Shown in pieces: positions 26,289-34,012 of a DNA stretch of 64,000 nucleotides. How positions within the stretch are numbered: the first letter of the stretch is position 1; each line of letters begins with the position of its first letter. Location: positions 2,480,001 through 2,544,000 of the forward strand of contig NZ_QEES01000002.1 of assembly GCF_003115775.1 (NCBI RefSeq). The letters run 5' to 3'. The translations under genes and the position numbers were made by a program. This DNA is from Cellulomonas sp. WB94 (GTDB lineage Bacteria; Actinomycetota; Actinomycetes; Actinomycetales; Cellulomonadaceae). The notes beneath the pieces were generated by a model that saw only the letters and a list, made by a program, of their open reading frames with translations, did not search any database and had not been told where the DNA came from.

Positions 26289-26307
26289 GCAGGATTGGCT
26301 TACCTTG
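26289..26307. promoter_or_regulatory. DtxR/IdeR-like box 2
   Basis: GCAGGATTGGCTTACCTTG agrees with the same consensus at 12 of 19 positions. It is spaced 30 bp from box 1, about three helical turns, and in the same orientation. Confidence 0.5.
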
Positions 26308-26350
26308 CCGAGCCGCCTGGGAGCGCGTCGGTCGACGTCGGGACGTGGGC

Positions 26351-28912
26351 TCAGAGCGCCCCGACGGCGGCGATCCGCAGCACGACCTCGCCGGCCGCGT
26401 CCGAGGCCGCGAGGTCGACGACGGCGTCGATACGCCAGTCGTGGTCGCGTGCCGGGTCGTCCAGCAGCTGGCGGACCTCCCACGTCGCGGCCCGTTCGGT
26501 GACCTGGAACAGGCCCGGCCCGCGCGCTGGCGAGCCGGTGAGGATCTCGTCGTGGTCGTCGTAGTACGGGTCGAGGGCGTCCGCCCAGCGGTCCGTGTCC
26601 CAGGCCGCGCCCTCGGTGTCGAGGTCGCCCAGGGCGCCGAGGGCCGCGTAGCGCTCGCGGGCCGCCAGCTCGACGCGACGGAAGAGCGCGCCGCGCACGA
26701 GCGCCCGGAACGCGCGCGGGTTGGTGGTGATGGGCGGCGGGGTGTCGTCGTCGATCCCGCCGGGAGCGTCCGCGCCGGTCTCGTCGAGCGGGTTGCGCAG
26801 CCGCTCCCACTCGTCGAGCAGGCTCGAGTCGGTGCGCCGGACGAGCTCGCCGAGCCACTCGATCAGCTCGCTCAGCTCCTCGGTGCGCGCCTCCTCGGGG
26901 ACCGTCTGGCGCAGCGCCCGGTACGCGTCCGCGAGATAGCGCAGCAGCACGCCCTCGGTCCGGTCGAGCGAGTAGACCTGCACGTACTCGGCGAAGGTCA
27001 TCGCCTTCTCGTGCATCTCGCGGACGATCGACTTAGGGGAGAGCTCCTGGTCGGCGACCCACGGGTTGGTGCGGCGATAGGTGAAGAACGCCGCGCCGAG
27101 CAGCTCGGCGAGCGGCCGCGGGTACGTCACGCCCTCGAGCAGCGCCATGCGCTCGTCGTACTCGAGGCCATCGGCCTTCATCGCCGCGACCGCCTCACCG
27201 CGGGCCTTGTTCTCCTGCGCGGACAGCACCTGGCGCGGGTCGTCGAGCGTCGCCTCGATGACCGAGACGACGTCGTGCGCGTAGGCGGGGTCCTCGGGGT
27301 TGAGCAGGTCGAGCGCCGCGAACGCGAACGGCGACAGGGGCTGGTTGAGCGCGAAGTTCGCCGGGACGTCGACCGTGAGATGGACCGTGCGGCGCACATG
27401 CCCGGTCCCGTCGTCGGGCAGAGCGACGCGTTCGACGACGCCCGCCGTGCGCAGCGAGCGGTAGACGGCCACCGCCTGGCGGACGTGCAGGCCGCGCGCC
27501 CCCTCGGGCTCATGGTTGTCGGTGAGCAGGCGCGTCATGGCCGCCACGGGGTCGCCCGGGCGCACGAGCACGTTGAGGACCATCGCGTGGGTCACGCTGA
27601 AGCTCGACGTCAGCGGTTCCGGGGGTGCGTCACGCAGCCGCTCGAAGGTCTTGTCGGTCCAGTTGACCGCGCCCTCCGGGGCCTTCTTGCGGACGATCTT
27701 CTTGATCTTCTTCGGGTCGTCGCCCGCGCGGGCGAGCAGCTTGCGGTTCTCGATGACGTGCTCGGGGGCGAGCACGATGACCTCGCCGACGGTGTCGAAG
27801 CCGGCCCGGCCCGCCCGCCCGGCGATCTGGTGGAACTCGCGCGCCGAGAGGTGCCGCATGCGCACGCCGTCGTACTTCACGAGGGACGTGAGGACGACCG
27901 TGCGGATCGGGACGTTGATGCCGACGCCGAGCGTGTCGGTGCCGCACACGACCTGCAGCAGGCCCTTCTGGGTCAGGCGCTCGACGACGCGCCGGTACTT
28001 GGGCAGCATCCCGGCGTGGTGGACGCCGATCCCGTGGCGCAGCAGCCGCGACAGCGTCTTGCCGAACCCTGGGCCGAACCGGAACGCGCCGAGCTCGTCG
28101 GAGATCTGGTCGCGCTGCTCGCGGCTCGCGAGGGTCATCGACATGAGCGCCTGAGCCCGCTCGACGGCCTCGCGCTGGGTGAAGTGCACGACGTACACGG
28201 GCGAGCGCCGGGTCCGGACGAGCTCCTCGAGCAGCTCGTGGAGGGGCTCGACCGCGTAGGAGAACGTCAGGGGGACCGGCCGTTCGGCGTCCGCGATGAC
28301 CGCCACCGGCACGCCGGTGCGGCGCACGATGTCCTCGGCGAAGAAGCCGACGTCGCCGAGCGTCGCGGACATCAGGATGAACTGCGCGTGCGTCAGCTCG
28401 AGCAGCGGGACCTGCCACGCCCAGCCCCGCTGCGGGTCGGCGTAGAAGTGGAACTCGTCCATGACGACCTGGCCGACGTCCGCGTCGTCGCCGTGCCGCA
28501 GCGTGATGTTCGCGAGGATCTCCGCCGTGCAGCAGATGATGGGCGCGCCGGGGTTGACCGCCGAGTCGCCCGTCATCATGCCGACGTTCTGCGATCCGAA
28601 GGCCGCGACGAGCGAGAAGAACTTCTCGCTCACGAGGGCCTTGAGCGGCGCGGTGTAGTACGTGCGCCGACCCTGCGCGAGCGCGATGAAGTGCGCCGCG
28701 ATCGCGACGAGCGACTTCCCGGACCCCGTGGGGGTCGACAGGATGACGTGCGAGCCCGTGACGAGCTCGAGCAGCGACTCCGCCTGGTGCGGGTACAGCG
28801 CGAGGCCCTGGTCGGTCGCCCAGCCCACGAACGCGTCGTAGAGCGCGTCGGGGTCGGAGGGGTCGGCGGGGATCCGCTCGGCGAGGTTCAACGGGCGTTG
28901 GGGAGCGGGCAC
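26351..28912 (-). CDS. DEAD/DEAH-box helicase of the Ski2/Mtr4-like group with DUF3516 C-terminus
   Basis: 853 aa superfamily-2 helicase. Motif I is STPTGSGKS (residues 59-67), motif II DEFH, motif III MSATLGD, then the second RecA domain with YVVHFTQREAVERA, GVGINVPIRTVVLTSLVKYDG and the QIAGRAGRAGFDTVGEVIVLAPE motif VI. The roughly 400-residue C-terminal half corresponds to DUF3516, found in actinobacterial helicases of this kind. RNA unwinding is the likely activity; the target is unknown. GTG 28912 (MPAPQRPLNLAERIPAD) is preceded by GAGAAT at 6 nt, a weak match to the leaderless pattern. Divergent from ppk2. Confidence 0.92.
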   Translation of the reverse strand: MPAPQRPLNLAERIPADPSDPDALYDAFVGWATDQGLALYPHQAESLLELVTGSHVILSTPTGSGKSLVAIAAHFIALAQGRRTYYTAPLKALVSEKFFSLVAAFGSQNVGMMTGDSAVNPGAPIICCTAEILANITLRHGDDADVGQVVMDEFHFYADPQRGWAWQVPLLELTHAQFILMSATLGDVGFFAEDIVRRTGVPVAVIADAERPVPLTFSYAVEPLHELLEELVRTRRSPVYVVHFTQREAVERAQALMSMTLASREQRDQISDELGAFRFGPGFGKTLSRLLRHGIGVHHAGMLPKYRRVVERLTQKGLLQVVCGTDTLGVGINVPIRTVVLTSLVKYDGVRMRHLSAREFHQIAGRAGRAGFDTVGEVIVLAPEHVIENRKLLARAGDDPKKIKKIVRKKAPEGAVNWTDKTFERLRDAPPEPLTSSFSVTHAMVLNVLVRPGDPVAAMTRLLTDNHEPEGARGLHVRQAVAVYRSLRTAGVVERVALPDDGTGHVRRTVHLTVDVPANFALNQPLSPFAFAALDLLNPEDPAYAHDVVSVIEATLDDPRQVLSAQENKARGEAVAAMKADGLEYDERMALLEGVTYPRPLAELLGAAFFTYRRTNPWVADQELSPKSIVREMHEKAMTFAEYVQVYSLDRTEGVLLRYLADAYRALRQTVPEEARTEELSELIEWLGELVRRTDSSLLDEWERLRNPLDETGADAPGGIDDDTPPPITTNPRAFRALVRGALFRRVELAARERYAALGALGDLDTEGAAWDTDRWADALDPYYDDHDEILTGSPARGPGLFQVTERAATWEVRQLLDDPARDHDWRIDAVVDLAASDAAGEVVLRIAAVGAL

Positions 28913-28968
28913 CCGTCCATTCTCCCAGCCTCACGCGCCGCAGGGGCGCGGCGGGACGCCGCGAGCGC

Positions 28969-28974
28969 TACCGT
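28969..28974 (+). promoter_or_regulatory. -10 hexamer TACCGT for leaderless ppk2
   Basis: TACCGT ends 6 nt before ATG 28981. Confidence 0.6.
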
Positions 28975-28980
28975 CCCGTC

Positions 28981-29826
28981 ATGGGGAAGAAGAAGTCGGG
29001 CGCGCGCCAGGGTCCACAGCTCTCCGACAAGGTCTACGAGGCCGAGCTGTTCCGGCTGCAGTCGGAGCTCGTCAAGGTCCAGCTGTGGGCCCGGGCGACG
29101 GGCGCACGGATCGTCGTGATCTTCGAGGGCCGGGACGCCGCCGGCAAGGGCGGCACGATCAAGAGGATCACCCAGTACCTGAGCCCTCGCGTCGCGCGCA
29201 TCGCTGCGCTGCCGACCCCGACCGAGCGCGAACGCGGCGAGTGGTACTACCAGCGCTACATCGCGCACCTGCCGGCCGCGGGGGAGATGGTCCTGTTCGA
29301 CCGGTCCTGGTACAACCGCGCCGGGGTCGAGCGCGTCATGGGCTTCTGCACCCCGCAGGAGTACACGCGGTTCATGCGCCAGACGCCGATCTTCGAGCAG
29401 ATGCTCATCGACGACGGGATCCTGCTGCGCAAGTACTGGTTCTCCGTCTCGGACGCCGAGCAGCTGCGGCGCTTCCGCTCCCGCCTGCACGACCCGGCGC
29501 GGCAGTGGAAGCTCAGCCCGATGGACCTCGAGTCGATCAACCGCTGGGAGGACTACTCGCGCGCGAAGGACGAGATGCTGGTGCACACCGACGTGCCGGC
29601 GAGCCCGTGGTTCATCGTGGAGTCCGACGTCAAGAAGAACGCGCGGCTCAACATGATGGCGCACCTGCTCTCGACGATCCCGTACACCGACGTGCCTCAC
29701 GAGAAGGTCGTCCTGCCCGACCGTCCGCCCCCCTCGAGCGGCTACGTGCGCCCCCCGCGCGAGCTCACGACGACGGTGCCCGACCATGTCGCGATGCTGC
29801 TGGGCGACCCGGAGAGGAACATCTGA
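28981..29826 (+). CDS. ppk2: polyphosphate kinase 2 (PPK2 family)
   Basis: 281 aa nucleotide kinase using polyphosphate to phosphorylate nucleoside di- or monophosphates. The P-loop is EGRDAAGKGGTIKR (Walker A 49-58), Walker B is MVLFDRSWYNRAGVERVMGFC, and the lid region FRSRLHDPARQWKLSPMDLES is conserved. A single domain of this length is typical of class I enzymes acting on diphosphates; that subclass is inferred. Start ATG 28981 is set by the hexamer. It is convergent with the methyltransferase downstream. Confidence 0.93.
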   Translation: MGKKKSGARQGPQLSDKVYEAELFRLQSELVKVQLWARATGARIVVIFEGRDAAGKGGTIKRITQYLSPRVARIAALPTPTERERGEWYYQRYIAHLPAAGEMVLFDRSWYNRAGVERVMGFCTPQEYTRFMRQTPIFEQMLIDDGILLRKYWFSVSDAEQLRRFRSRLHDPARQWKLSPMDLESINRWEDYSRAKDEMLVHTDVPASPWFIVESDVKKNARLNMMAHLLSTIPYTDVPHEKVVLPDRPPPSSGYVRPPRELTTTVPDHVAMLLGDPERNI

Positions 29827-29884
29827 GGCGGTTCGGGGGCGGTGCTGCAGGACCGCGGTGGCGCCAGCACGCCGAGCGGTGACG

Positions 29885-30529
29885 TCAGGTGGTCCGGACG
29901 GCCACGACGACGGCGTCGAGCGCGGGTCGCACGGCTCCCTCGACGGTCCGCGGGCGACGCTGGGCGAGCCGCACCTCGATCCCGGGTTCTCCGGCCAGGT
30001 CGGCAGCGACGTCGTGCGCCGTGAACAGCACCGTCGCGTCGGACGGGCCGCCGGTCCCCTCGGCAGGGTTGGTCAGGTCGTGGCCGACGACGAGGAGGGT
30101 GCCGCCCGGTGCGAGCGCGCGCGCCGCGGACCGGACGAGCGCACGTCGGTCGGGAGCGAGCAGGTGGATGTACATCAGCAGGACCGCGTCCTGCGACCCG
30201 GCCGCAGGCGTGTACGTCAGCAGGTCGGCGTGGACCCACTCGATGTGCGCGGTCGTTCCAGGAGCGTCGGCACCCTGGACCGCGCGGGCGGTGCGGAGCG
30301 CCTCGGCCGAGAAGTCGACAGCCGTCACGTCCCAGCCGAGCCCGGCGAGCCACAGCGCGTGGCGGCCCTCACCCGTGCCGAGGTCGAGCGCGGTGCCGGG
30401 CGTGAGGTCACCGAAGGCCTCGACCGCCCACAGGTTGGGCTGCGGCGTCCAGACGCGGCCACCCGCGGCATACCGCGCATCCCAGGCGGCCGCGTCCATG
30501 CCGGGAGCGCTCATGCCCGGAGAGCTCAT
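29885..30529 (-). CDS. class I SAM-dependent methyltransferase (TehB-like), coupled to a CsoR-family gene
   Basis: 214 aa. Motif I is ALDLGTGEGRHALWLAGLGWDVTAVDFS, followed by WVHADLLTYTP and the LAPGGTLLVVGHDL post-motifs. This arrangement resembles TehB/thiol-type methyltransferases that detoxify chalcogens or thiols. ATG 30529 overlaps the stop of the upstream CsoR-type gene (ATGA), so the two are translationally coupled. In-frame ATGs at 30514 and 30499 are alternatives; the N-terminal MSSPGMSAPGMDAAAWD shows all three. It is likely under control of the repressor with which it is cotranscribed. Confidence 0.85.
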   Translation of the reverse strand: MSSPGMSAPGMDAAAWDARYAAGGRVWTPQPNLWAVEAFGDLTPGTALDLGTGEGRHALWLAGLGWDVTAVDFSAEALRTARAVQGADAPGTTAHIEWVHADLLTYTPAAGSQDAVLLMYIHLLAPDRRALVRSAARALAPGGTLLVVGHDLTNPAEGTGGPSDATVLFTAHDVAADLAGEPGIEVRLAQRRPRTVEGAVRPALDAVVVAVRTT

Positions 30530-30789
30530 GCCAGGGACAGGAACAGCTTCTCGAGCTTGTCGACGTCGAGCTTGTCCTCGCCGTCCGTCTGCGTGAGGCA
30601 CTGCCGCATCCCGGTGGCGATGATCGCGAACCCCGCGCGGTCGAGCGCGCGGCTCACCGCGGCGAGCTGCATGACGATGTCCTCGCAGTCGCGGCCCTCC
30701 TCGAGCATGCGCTGGACGCCGGCGAGCTGGCCCTGGGCGCGCTTGAGCCGGTTGATGACCTTGCCCATCTCGGTGCGGTCGAGCTCCAT
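30526..30789 (-). CDS. CsoR/RcnR-family repressor lacking the copper histidine (CstR-like)
   Basis: 87 aa all-helical repressor (KVINRLKRAQGQLAGVQRMLEEGRDCEDIVMQLAAVSRALDRAGFAIIATGMRQCL). The two sensing cysteines are C35 and C64. Copper-binding CsoR has His four residues before the second Cys; here that residue is G60. The C-C pair without His is the pattern of CstR persulfide sensors. ATG 30789 has AGAGGAA upstream. A TACCC-N4-GGGTA palindrome lies 32 bp before the start and a second one lies before the DUF302 gene, so it probably controls both. Sulfur sensing is inference. Confidence 0.9.
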   Translation of the reverse strand: MELDRTEMGKVINRLKRAQGQLAGVQRMLEEGRDCEDIVMQLAAVSRALDRAGFAIIATGMRQCLTQTDGEDKLDVDKLEKLFLSLA

Positions 30790-30820
30790 GGGAGTTCCTC
30801 TTCTCTCGTGCAGGTCAGGT

Positions 30821-30834
30821 TACCCGCCCGGGTA
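30821..30834. promoter_or_regulatory. CsoR/CstR-type operator 1 (TACCCGCCCGGGTA)
   Basis: Inverted repeat TACCC-GCCC-GGGTA upstream of the repressor gene. G/C tracts flanked by TA are typical of CsoR-family operators. Confidence 0.65.
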
Positions 30835-30852
30835 TCGCGCGACCTGGGACGA

Positions 30853-31251
30853 TCACGCCGTGGTCTTCAGGCTGCGCAGCGCTTCGCCGAGTCGAGCTGC
30901 CGCGTCGTCGGCCACGGCCGCCAGCGCGGCGTTGCCGGTCATCGTCACCATGACCTGCGGGTCGATCGCGGCGACCTCGGTGCGGCCGTCGGGCAGCGAC
31001 CGGACGACGACGTTGCACGGCAGCAGCAGGCCGATCTGGTCCTCCGCCTGCAGCGCGCGATAGGCGAGCGGCGGGTTGCACGCGCCGAGGATGACCTGGG
31101 CGGCGATGTCGACGTCGAGCTTCGCCTTCAGGGTGGCCGCCATGTCGATCTCGGTCAGGACGCCGAAGCCCTGGGCCTTGAGCGCGTCCTTGACGGCCGC
31201 GAGGGTCGGGCCGAAGGGCTCGTCGACCGTGGTGGTGATGCCGTAGCTCAT
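30853..31251 (-). CDS. DUF302 domain protein
   Basis: 132 aa soluble protein. The DUF302 fold is recognised from YGITTTVDEPFGPTLAAVKDALKAQGFGVLTEIDMAATLKAKL, ILGACNPPLAYRALQAEDQIGLLLPCNVVVRSLPDGRTEVAAIDP. The two cysteines (GACNPP and LPCNV) are conserved in many members. DUF302 genes often occur near sulfur or metal handling genes; function is unknown. ATG 31251 is the family start. An operator identical in form to that of the adjacent repressor gene lies 34 bp upstream, and the genes follow each other on the minus strand. Confidence 0.9.
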   Translation of the reverse strand: MSYGITTTVDEPFGPTLAAVKDALKAQGFGVLTEIDMAATLKAKLDVDIAAQVILGACNPPLAYRALQAEDQIGLLLPCNVVVRSLPDGRTEVAAIDPQVMVTMTGNAALAAVADDAAARLGEALRSLKTTA

Positions 31252-31284
31252 CTGCGGGCCTCTCGTCAGCGGGTGCGGCCAGAT

Positions 31285-31298
31285 TACCCGCGGGGGTA
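31285..31298. promoter_or_regulatory. CsoR/CstR-type operator 2 (TACCCGCGGGGGTA)
   Basis: TACCC-GCGG-GGGTA, same arms and same spacing as operator 1, upstream of the DUF302 gene. Confidence 0.65.
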
Positions 31299-31318
31299 TA
31301 GCGCGAGGAAGGGGAGAC

Positions 31319-32197
31319 CTATTCCGCCGGCACGAGCACCGCGCACGCGGCGACGAGCCGAGCGCGGAGGGATGTGGCGCGCTCGGCGAAGGCGCGCTGC
31401 CGCGCGACGTACTCGGCCTTGCCCTCGGGGGTCTCGATCGCCACGGCGGTCTCGCCGAGCGACGAGACGTCGTACGGCGACGCCTGCATGTCGAGGGTCC
31501 GGATGTCGCGAGCGAGCTGGAAGCAGTCGAGCAGGAGGTCGCCCGGCGTGAGCGGGCCCAGCTTCGACGCCCATTTGAACAGGTCCATGTTCGCGTGCAG
31601 GCACCCGGGCTGCTCGTGTCCCACCTGGTCGGCGCGCGTGAGCTGGACGCGGTTGCGCGGGACGGCGCCGGGCGTGAAGAAGCGGAACGCGTCGAAGTGC
31701 GTGCAGCGCAGCGGGTGCGCCTCGACGACGGCGTCGGTGCCGTCCCGGCCCAGGCGCAGGGGGAGGGTGTGCCGGCGTCGGGCGTCGTCCTGGCGGTAGA
31801 CCATCGCCCACTCGTGCAGGCCGAGGCAGCCGGTGTGCGCGGGGCGGTCCGCCGTCGCGGTGAGCAGCGAGTGCACGTACCGCACGGTGTCGCCGCGGTC
31901 CGCGAGGAGCTCCTGGACGTCGAGGACGACCGTGCCGTCGTCGTCGGTCGTGTACCAGCGCCACTCCGCGTGCTCCGCCGGGCCGTCGGGCGTCGGGCCG
32001 AGCGCGACGCCTGCGCCCGGGTGCCAGCGCCGAAGGAGGGAGGGCTTGGTCCCGTAGTAGTCGTAGAGGAAGTCGTCGATCGGATGGCGCTCGCGGGCGG
32101 CCTTGCGGGCACGGTGCGCGGCCGTCAGCGCGTCCGCCCGGGCTGCGTGCGCCTCGGCGAGGGGCAGCCACGCGGCGGCGGGGACGACGAGGTTCAC
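31319..32197 (-). CDS. conserved actinobacterial protein, often annotated 3-methyladenine DNA glycosylase
   Basis: 292 aa. I recognise it from high-GC Gram-positive genomes, where it carries the name 3-methyladenine DNA glycosylase; the sequence shows no helix-hairpin-helix or AlkA motif that I can point to. Distinct blocks: HPIDDFLYDYYGTKPSLLRRWHPG, CLGLHEWAMVYR, LRCTHFDAFRFFTP, GCLHANMDLFKWASKLGPL and SYDVSSLGE-like SPYDVSSLGETAVAIETPEG. GTG 32197 is chosen over 32218 because TACCCT lies 6 nt before it. The activity should be treated as unproven. Confidence 0.8.
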   Translation of the reverse strand: MNLVVPAAAWLPLAEAHAARADALTAAHRARKAARERHPIDDFLYDYYGTKPSLLRRWHPGAGVALGPTPDGPAEHAEWRWYTTDDDGTVVLDVQELLADRGDTVRYVHSLLTATADRPAHTGCLGLHEWAMVYRQDDARRRHTLPLRLGRDGTDAVVEAHPLRCTHFDAFRFFTPGAVPRNRVQLTRADQVGHEQPGCLHANMDLFKWASKLGPLTPGDLLLDCFQLARDIRTLDMQASPYDVSSLGETAVAIETPEGKAEYVARQRAFAERATSLRARLVAACAVLVPAE

Positions 32198-32203
32198 CCG
32201 ACC

Positions 32204-32209
32204 AGGGTA
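32204..32209 (-). promoter_or_regulatory. -10 hexamer TACCCT for the leaderless gene at 31319-32197
   Basis: Minus-strand TACCCT, 6 nt before GTG 32197; it decides the start codon. Confidence 0.55.
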
Positions 32210-32291
32210 GGTCGGCACGGCGCTTCCCCTCGCGATCTCACAGACCGGACGATCCCGGCTCGCGGGCTGGAACGGCGCGACGTTCGCCGTC

Positions 32292-32297
32292 TACAGT
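32292..32297 (+). promoter_or_regulatory. -10 hexamer TACAGT for the leaderless methyltransferase gene
   Basis: TACAGT ends 5 nt before GTG 32303. Confidence 0.55.
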
Positions 32298-32302
32298 GGC
32301 GC

Positions 32303-33130
32303 GTGAGCATCAGCACGGGGTCTCCCGACGACGTCTACACGCACGGCCACCACGAGAGCGTCCTGCGCTCCCACCGGTGGCGCACGGCCGAGAACTCGGC
32401 CGCCTACCTGCTCCCCGCGCTCGCGCCGGGGGCGCGGCTGCTCGACGTCGGCTGCGGACCGGGCACCATCACGATCGACCTCGCGGCGCGCGTCCTCCCG
32501 GGCGAGGCCATCGGTCTCGACCGCTCGGAGCGGGTCATCGAGGCGGCCCGCGAGGCGGCGCTCGAGGCCGGTGCGCTCAACGTGACCTTCGAGGTCGGCG
32601 ACCTGTACGCGCTGCCGTACGACGACGCGAGCTTCGACGTCGTCCACGCCCACCAGGTGCTGCAGCACCTCTCCGACCCGGTCGCCGGGCTGCGGGAGAT
32701 GAAGCGCGTCACGCGTCCCGGCGGTCTCGTCGCGGTCCGCGACTCCGACTACTCCGCGATGACCTGGTACCCGCCCAACGCCGGACTCGACGAGTGGCTC
32801 GCGCTCTACCGCGAGGTGACCCAGGCCAACCGGGCCGAGTCCGACGCGGGACGCCGCCTGCTCGGCTGGGTGCGCGAGGCCGGGTTCGACCCGGCAGGCA
32901 TCCAGCCCGGCGCCGGCGTGTGGTGCTACGCGACGCCCGAGGACCGTCGGTGGTGGTCCGAGCTCTGGGCCGACCGCGCCGTCGCCTCCCACTTCGCGGC
33001 CCAGGCGATCGAGTACGGCCTGGCCGACGACGTCGCGCTCGAGCACCTCGCCGACGCGTGGCGCGAGTGGGGCCGCGCCGAGGACGGCTGGTTCGCGATC
33101 CTGCACGGCGAGGTGCTCGCCCGCGTCTGA
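32303..33130 (+). CDS. class I SAM-dependent methyltransferase (UbiE-like)
   Basis: 275 aa. Motif I is LLDVGCGPGTITIDLAARVLPGEAIGLDRSE, with DLYALPYDDASFDVVHAHQVLQHLSDPVAGLREMKRVTRPGGLVAVRDSD covering motifs II-III; this is the Methyltransf_11/UbiE arrangement. The remaining C-terminal 110 residues are helical. The substrate cannot be predicted. Start GTG 32303 follows TACAGT. FAH-family and gltX genes follow on the same strand, but each has its own hexamer. Confidence 0.9.
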   Translation: MSISTGSPDDVYTHGHHESVLRSHRWRTAENSAAYLLPALAPGARLLDVGCGPGTITIDLAARVLPGEAIGLDRSERVIEAAREAALEAGALNVTFEVGDLYALPYDDASFDVVHAHQVLQHLSDPVAGLREMKRVTRPGGLVAVRDSDYSAMTWYPPNAGLDEWLALYREVTQANRAESDAGRRLLGWVREAGFDPAGIQPGAGVWCYATPEDRRWWSELWADRAVASHFAAQAIEYGLADDVALEHLADAWREWGRAEDGWFAILHGEVLARV

Positions 33131-33134
33131 CGAT

Positions 33135-33140
33135 TAGGGT
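33135..33140 (+). promoter_or_regulatory. -10 hexamer TAGGGT for the leaderless FAH-family gene
   Basis: TAGGGT ends 6 nt before GTG 33147. Confidence 0.6.
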
Positions 33141-33146
33141 TGCCGG

Positions 33147-33929
33147 GTGCGCATCGCGAGATTCACGACCGGAGACGACCCCCGCTACGCCCTCGTCGAG
33201 GGCGCGCCCGGCTCGGAGGAGCTCGTCGTCATCACCGGCGACCCGATCTACACCACCATCCAGCCGACGGGGGAGCGCGTCCCGCTGTCGGACGACGCGG
33301 TCCGGCTGCTCGCGCCGGTCATCCCGCGCTCGAAGATCATCGGCGTCGGGCGCAACTACGCCGCGCACGCGGCCGAGATGGGCAACGACCTGCCCGTCGT
33401 GCCCCTGCTCTTCCTCAAGCCCAACACCTCGGTGATCGGGCCCGACGACCCGATCGTCCTGCCCGCGTGGACCGAGGAGGTCGAGCACGAGGCCGAGCTC
33501 GCGGTCGTGATCGGCAAGGTCACCAAGAACGTGACGGTCGCACGGGCGCTCGACCACGTGTTCGGCTACACCGTCGCCAACGACGTGACCGCGCGCGACG
33601 CGCAGCGTGCCGAACCGCAGTGGACCCGCGCCAAGGGGTTCGACACGTCGTGCCCGATCGGGCCGTGGATCGTGCCAGGGCTCGACGTCTCCGACCTCGC
33701 CGTGCGGGCCCGGGTCAACGGCCGGCCGCGCCAGGACGGCCGTACCTCGCAGCTGATCTTCGACGTCGCGTACCTCGTCTCGTACATCTCCGAGGTCTTC
33801 ACCCTGCTCCCGGGCGACGTCATCCTCACGGGGACCCCGGCGGGCGTCGGGCCGATCGTGGACCGCGACATCGTCGAGGTCGAGGTCGAGGACATCGGCG
33901 TCCTGCGCAACCCGGTGCTGCGCCGCTGA
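33147..33929 (+). CDS. fumarylacetoacetate hydrolase family protein
   Basis: 260 aa. An N-terminal small domain precedes the FAH core, which starts at KIIGVGRNYAAHAAEMG. The metal-binding acidic residues are in EEVEHEAELAVVIGK (ExE) and DVTARDAQ, with DTSCPIGPWIV and LLPGDVILTGTPAGVGP closing the site. Members cleave or hydrate acylpyruvates and related 2-oxo acids, or decarboxylate oxaloacetate; the specific substrate is open. In actinomycetes this gene commonly precedes gltX, as here. Confidence 0.93.
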   Translation: MRIARFTTGDDPRYALVEGAPGSEELVVITGDPIYTTIQPTGERVPLSDDAVRLLAPVIPRSKIIGVGRNYAAHAAEMGNDLPVVPLLFLKPNTSVIGPDDPIVLPAWTEEVEHEAELAVVIGKVTKNVTVARALDHVFGYTVANDVTARDAQRAEPQWTRAKGFDTSCPIGPWIVPGLDVSDLAVRARVNGRPRQDGRTSQLIFDVAYLVSYISEVFTLLPGDVILTGTPAGVGPIVDRDIVEVEVEDIGVLRNPVLRR

Positions 33930-34000
33930 GAGGTGCAGGAACCCGTCCCTGACCTGCCGCTCGCTCGACGGGCACGGGCAGGGTGGCCGCGGCGCGCCGT

Positions 34001-34006
34001 TAGGGT
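34001..34006 (+). promoter_or_regulatory. -10 hexamer TAGGGT for leaderless gltX
   Basis: TAGGGT ends 6 nt before GTG 34013. Confidence 0.6.
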
Positions 34007-34012
34007 GGGATC

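Noticed and set aside
31319-32197. Confident DNA glycosylase function
   Set aside because: The name is common in databases, but no glycosylase motif is visible in the sequence.
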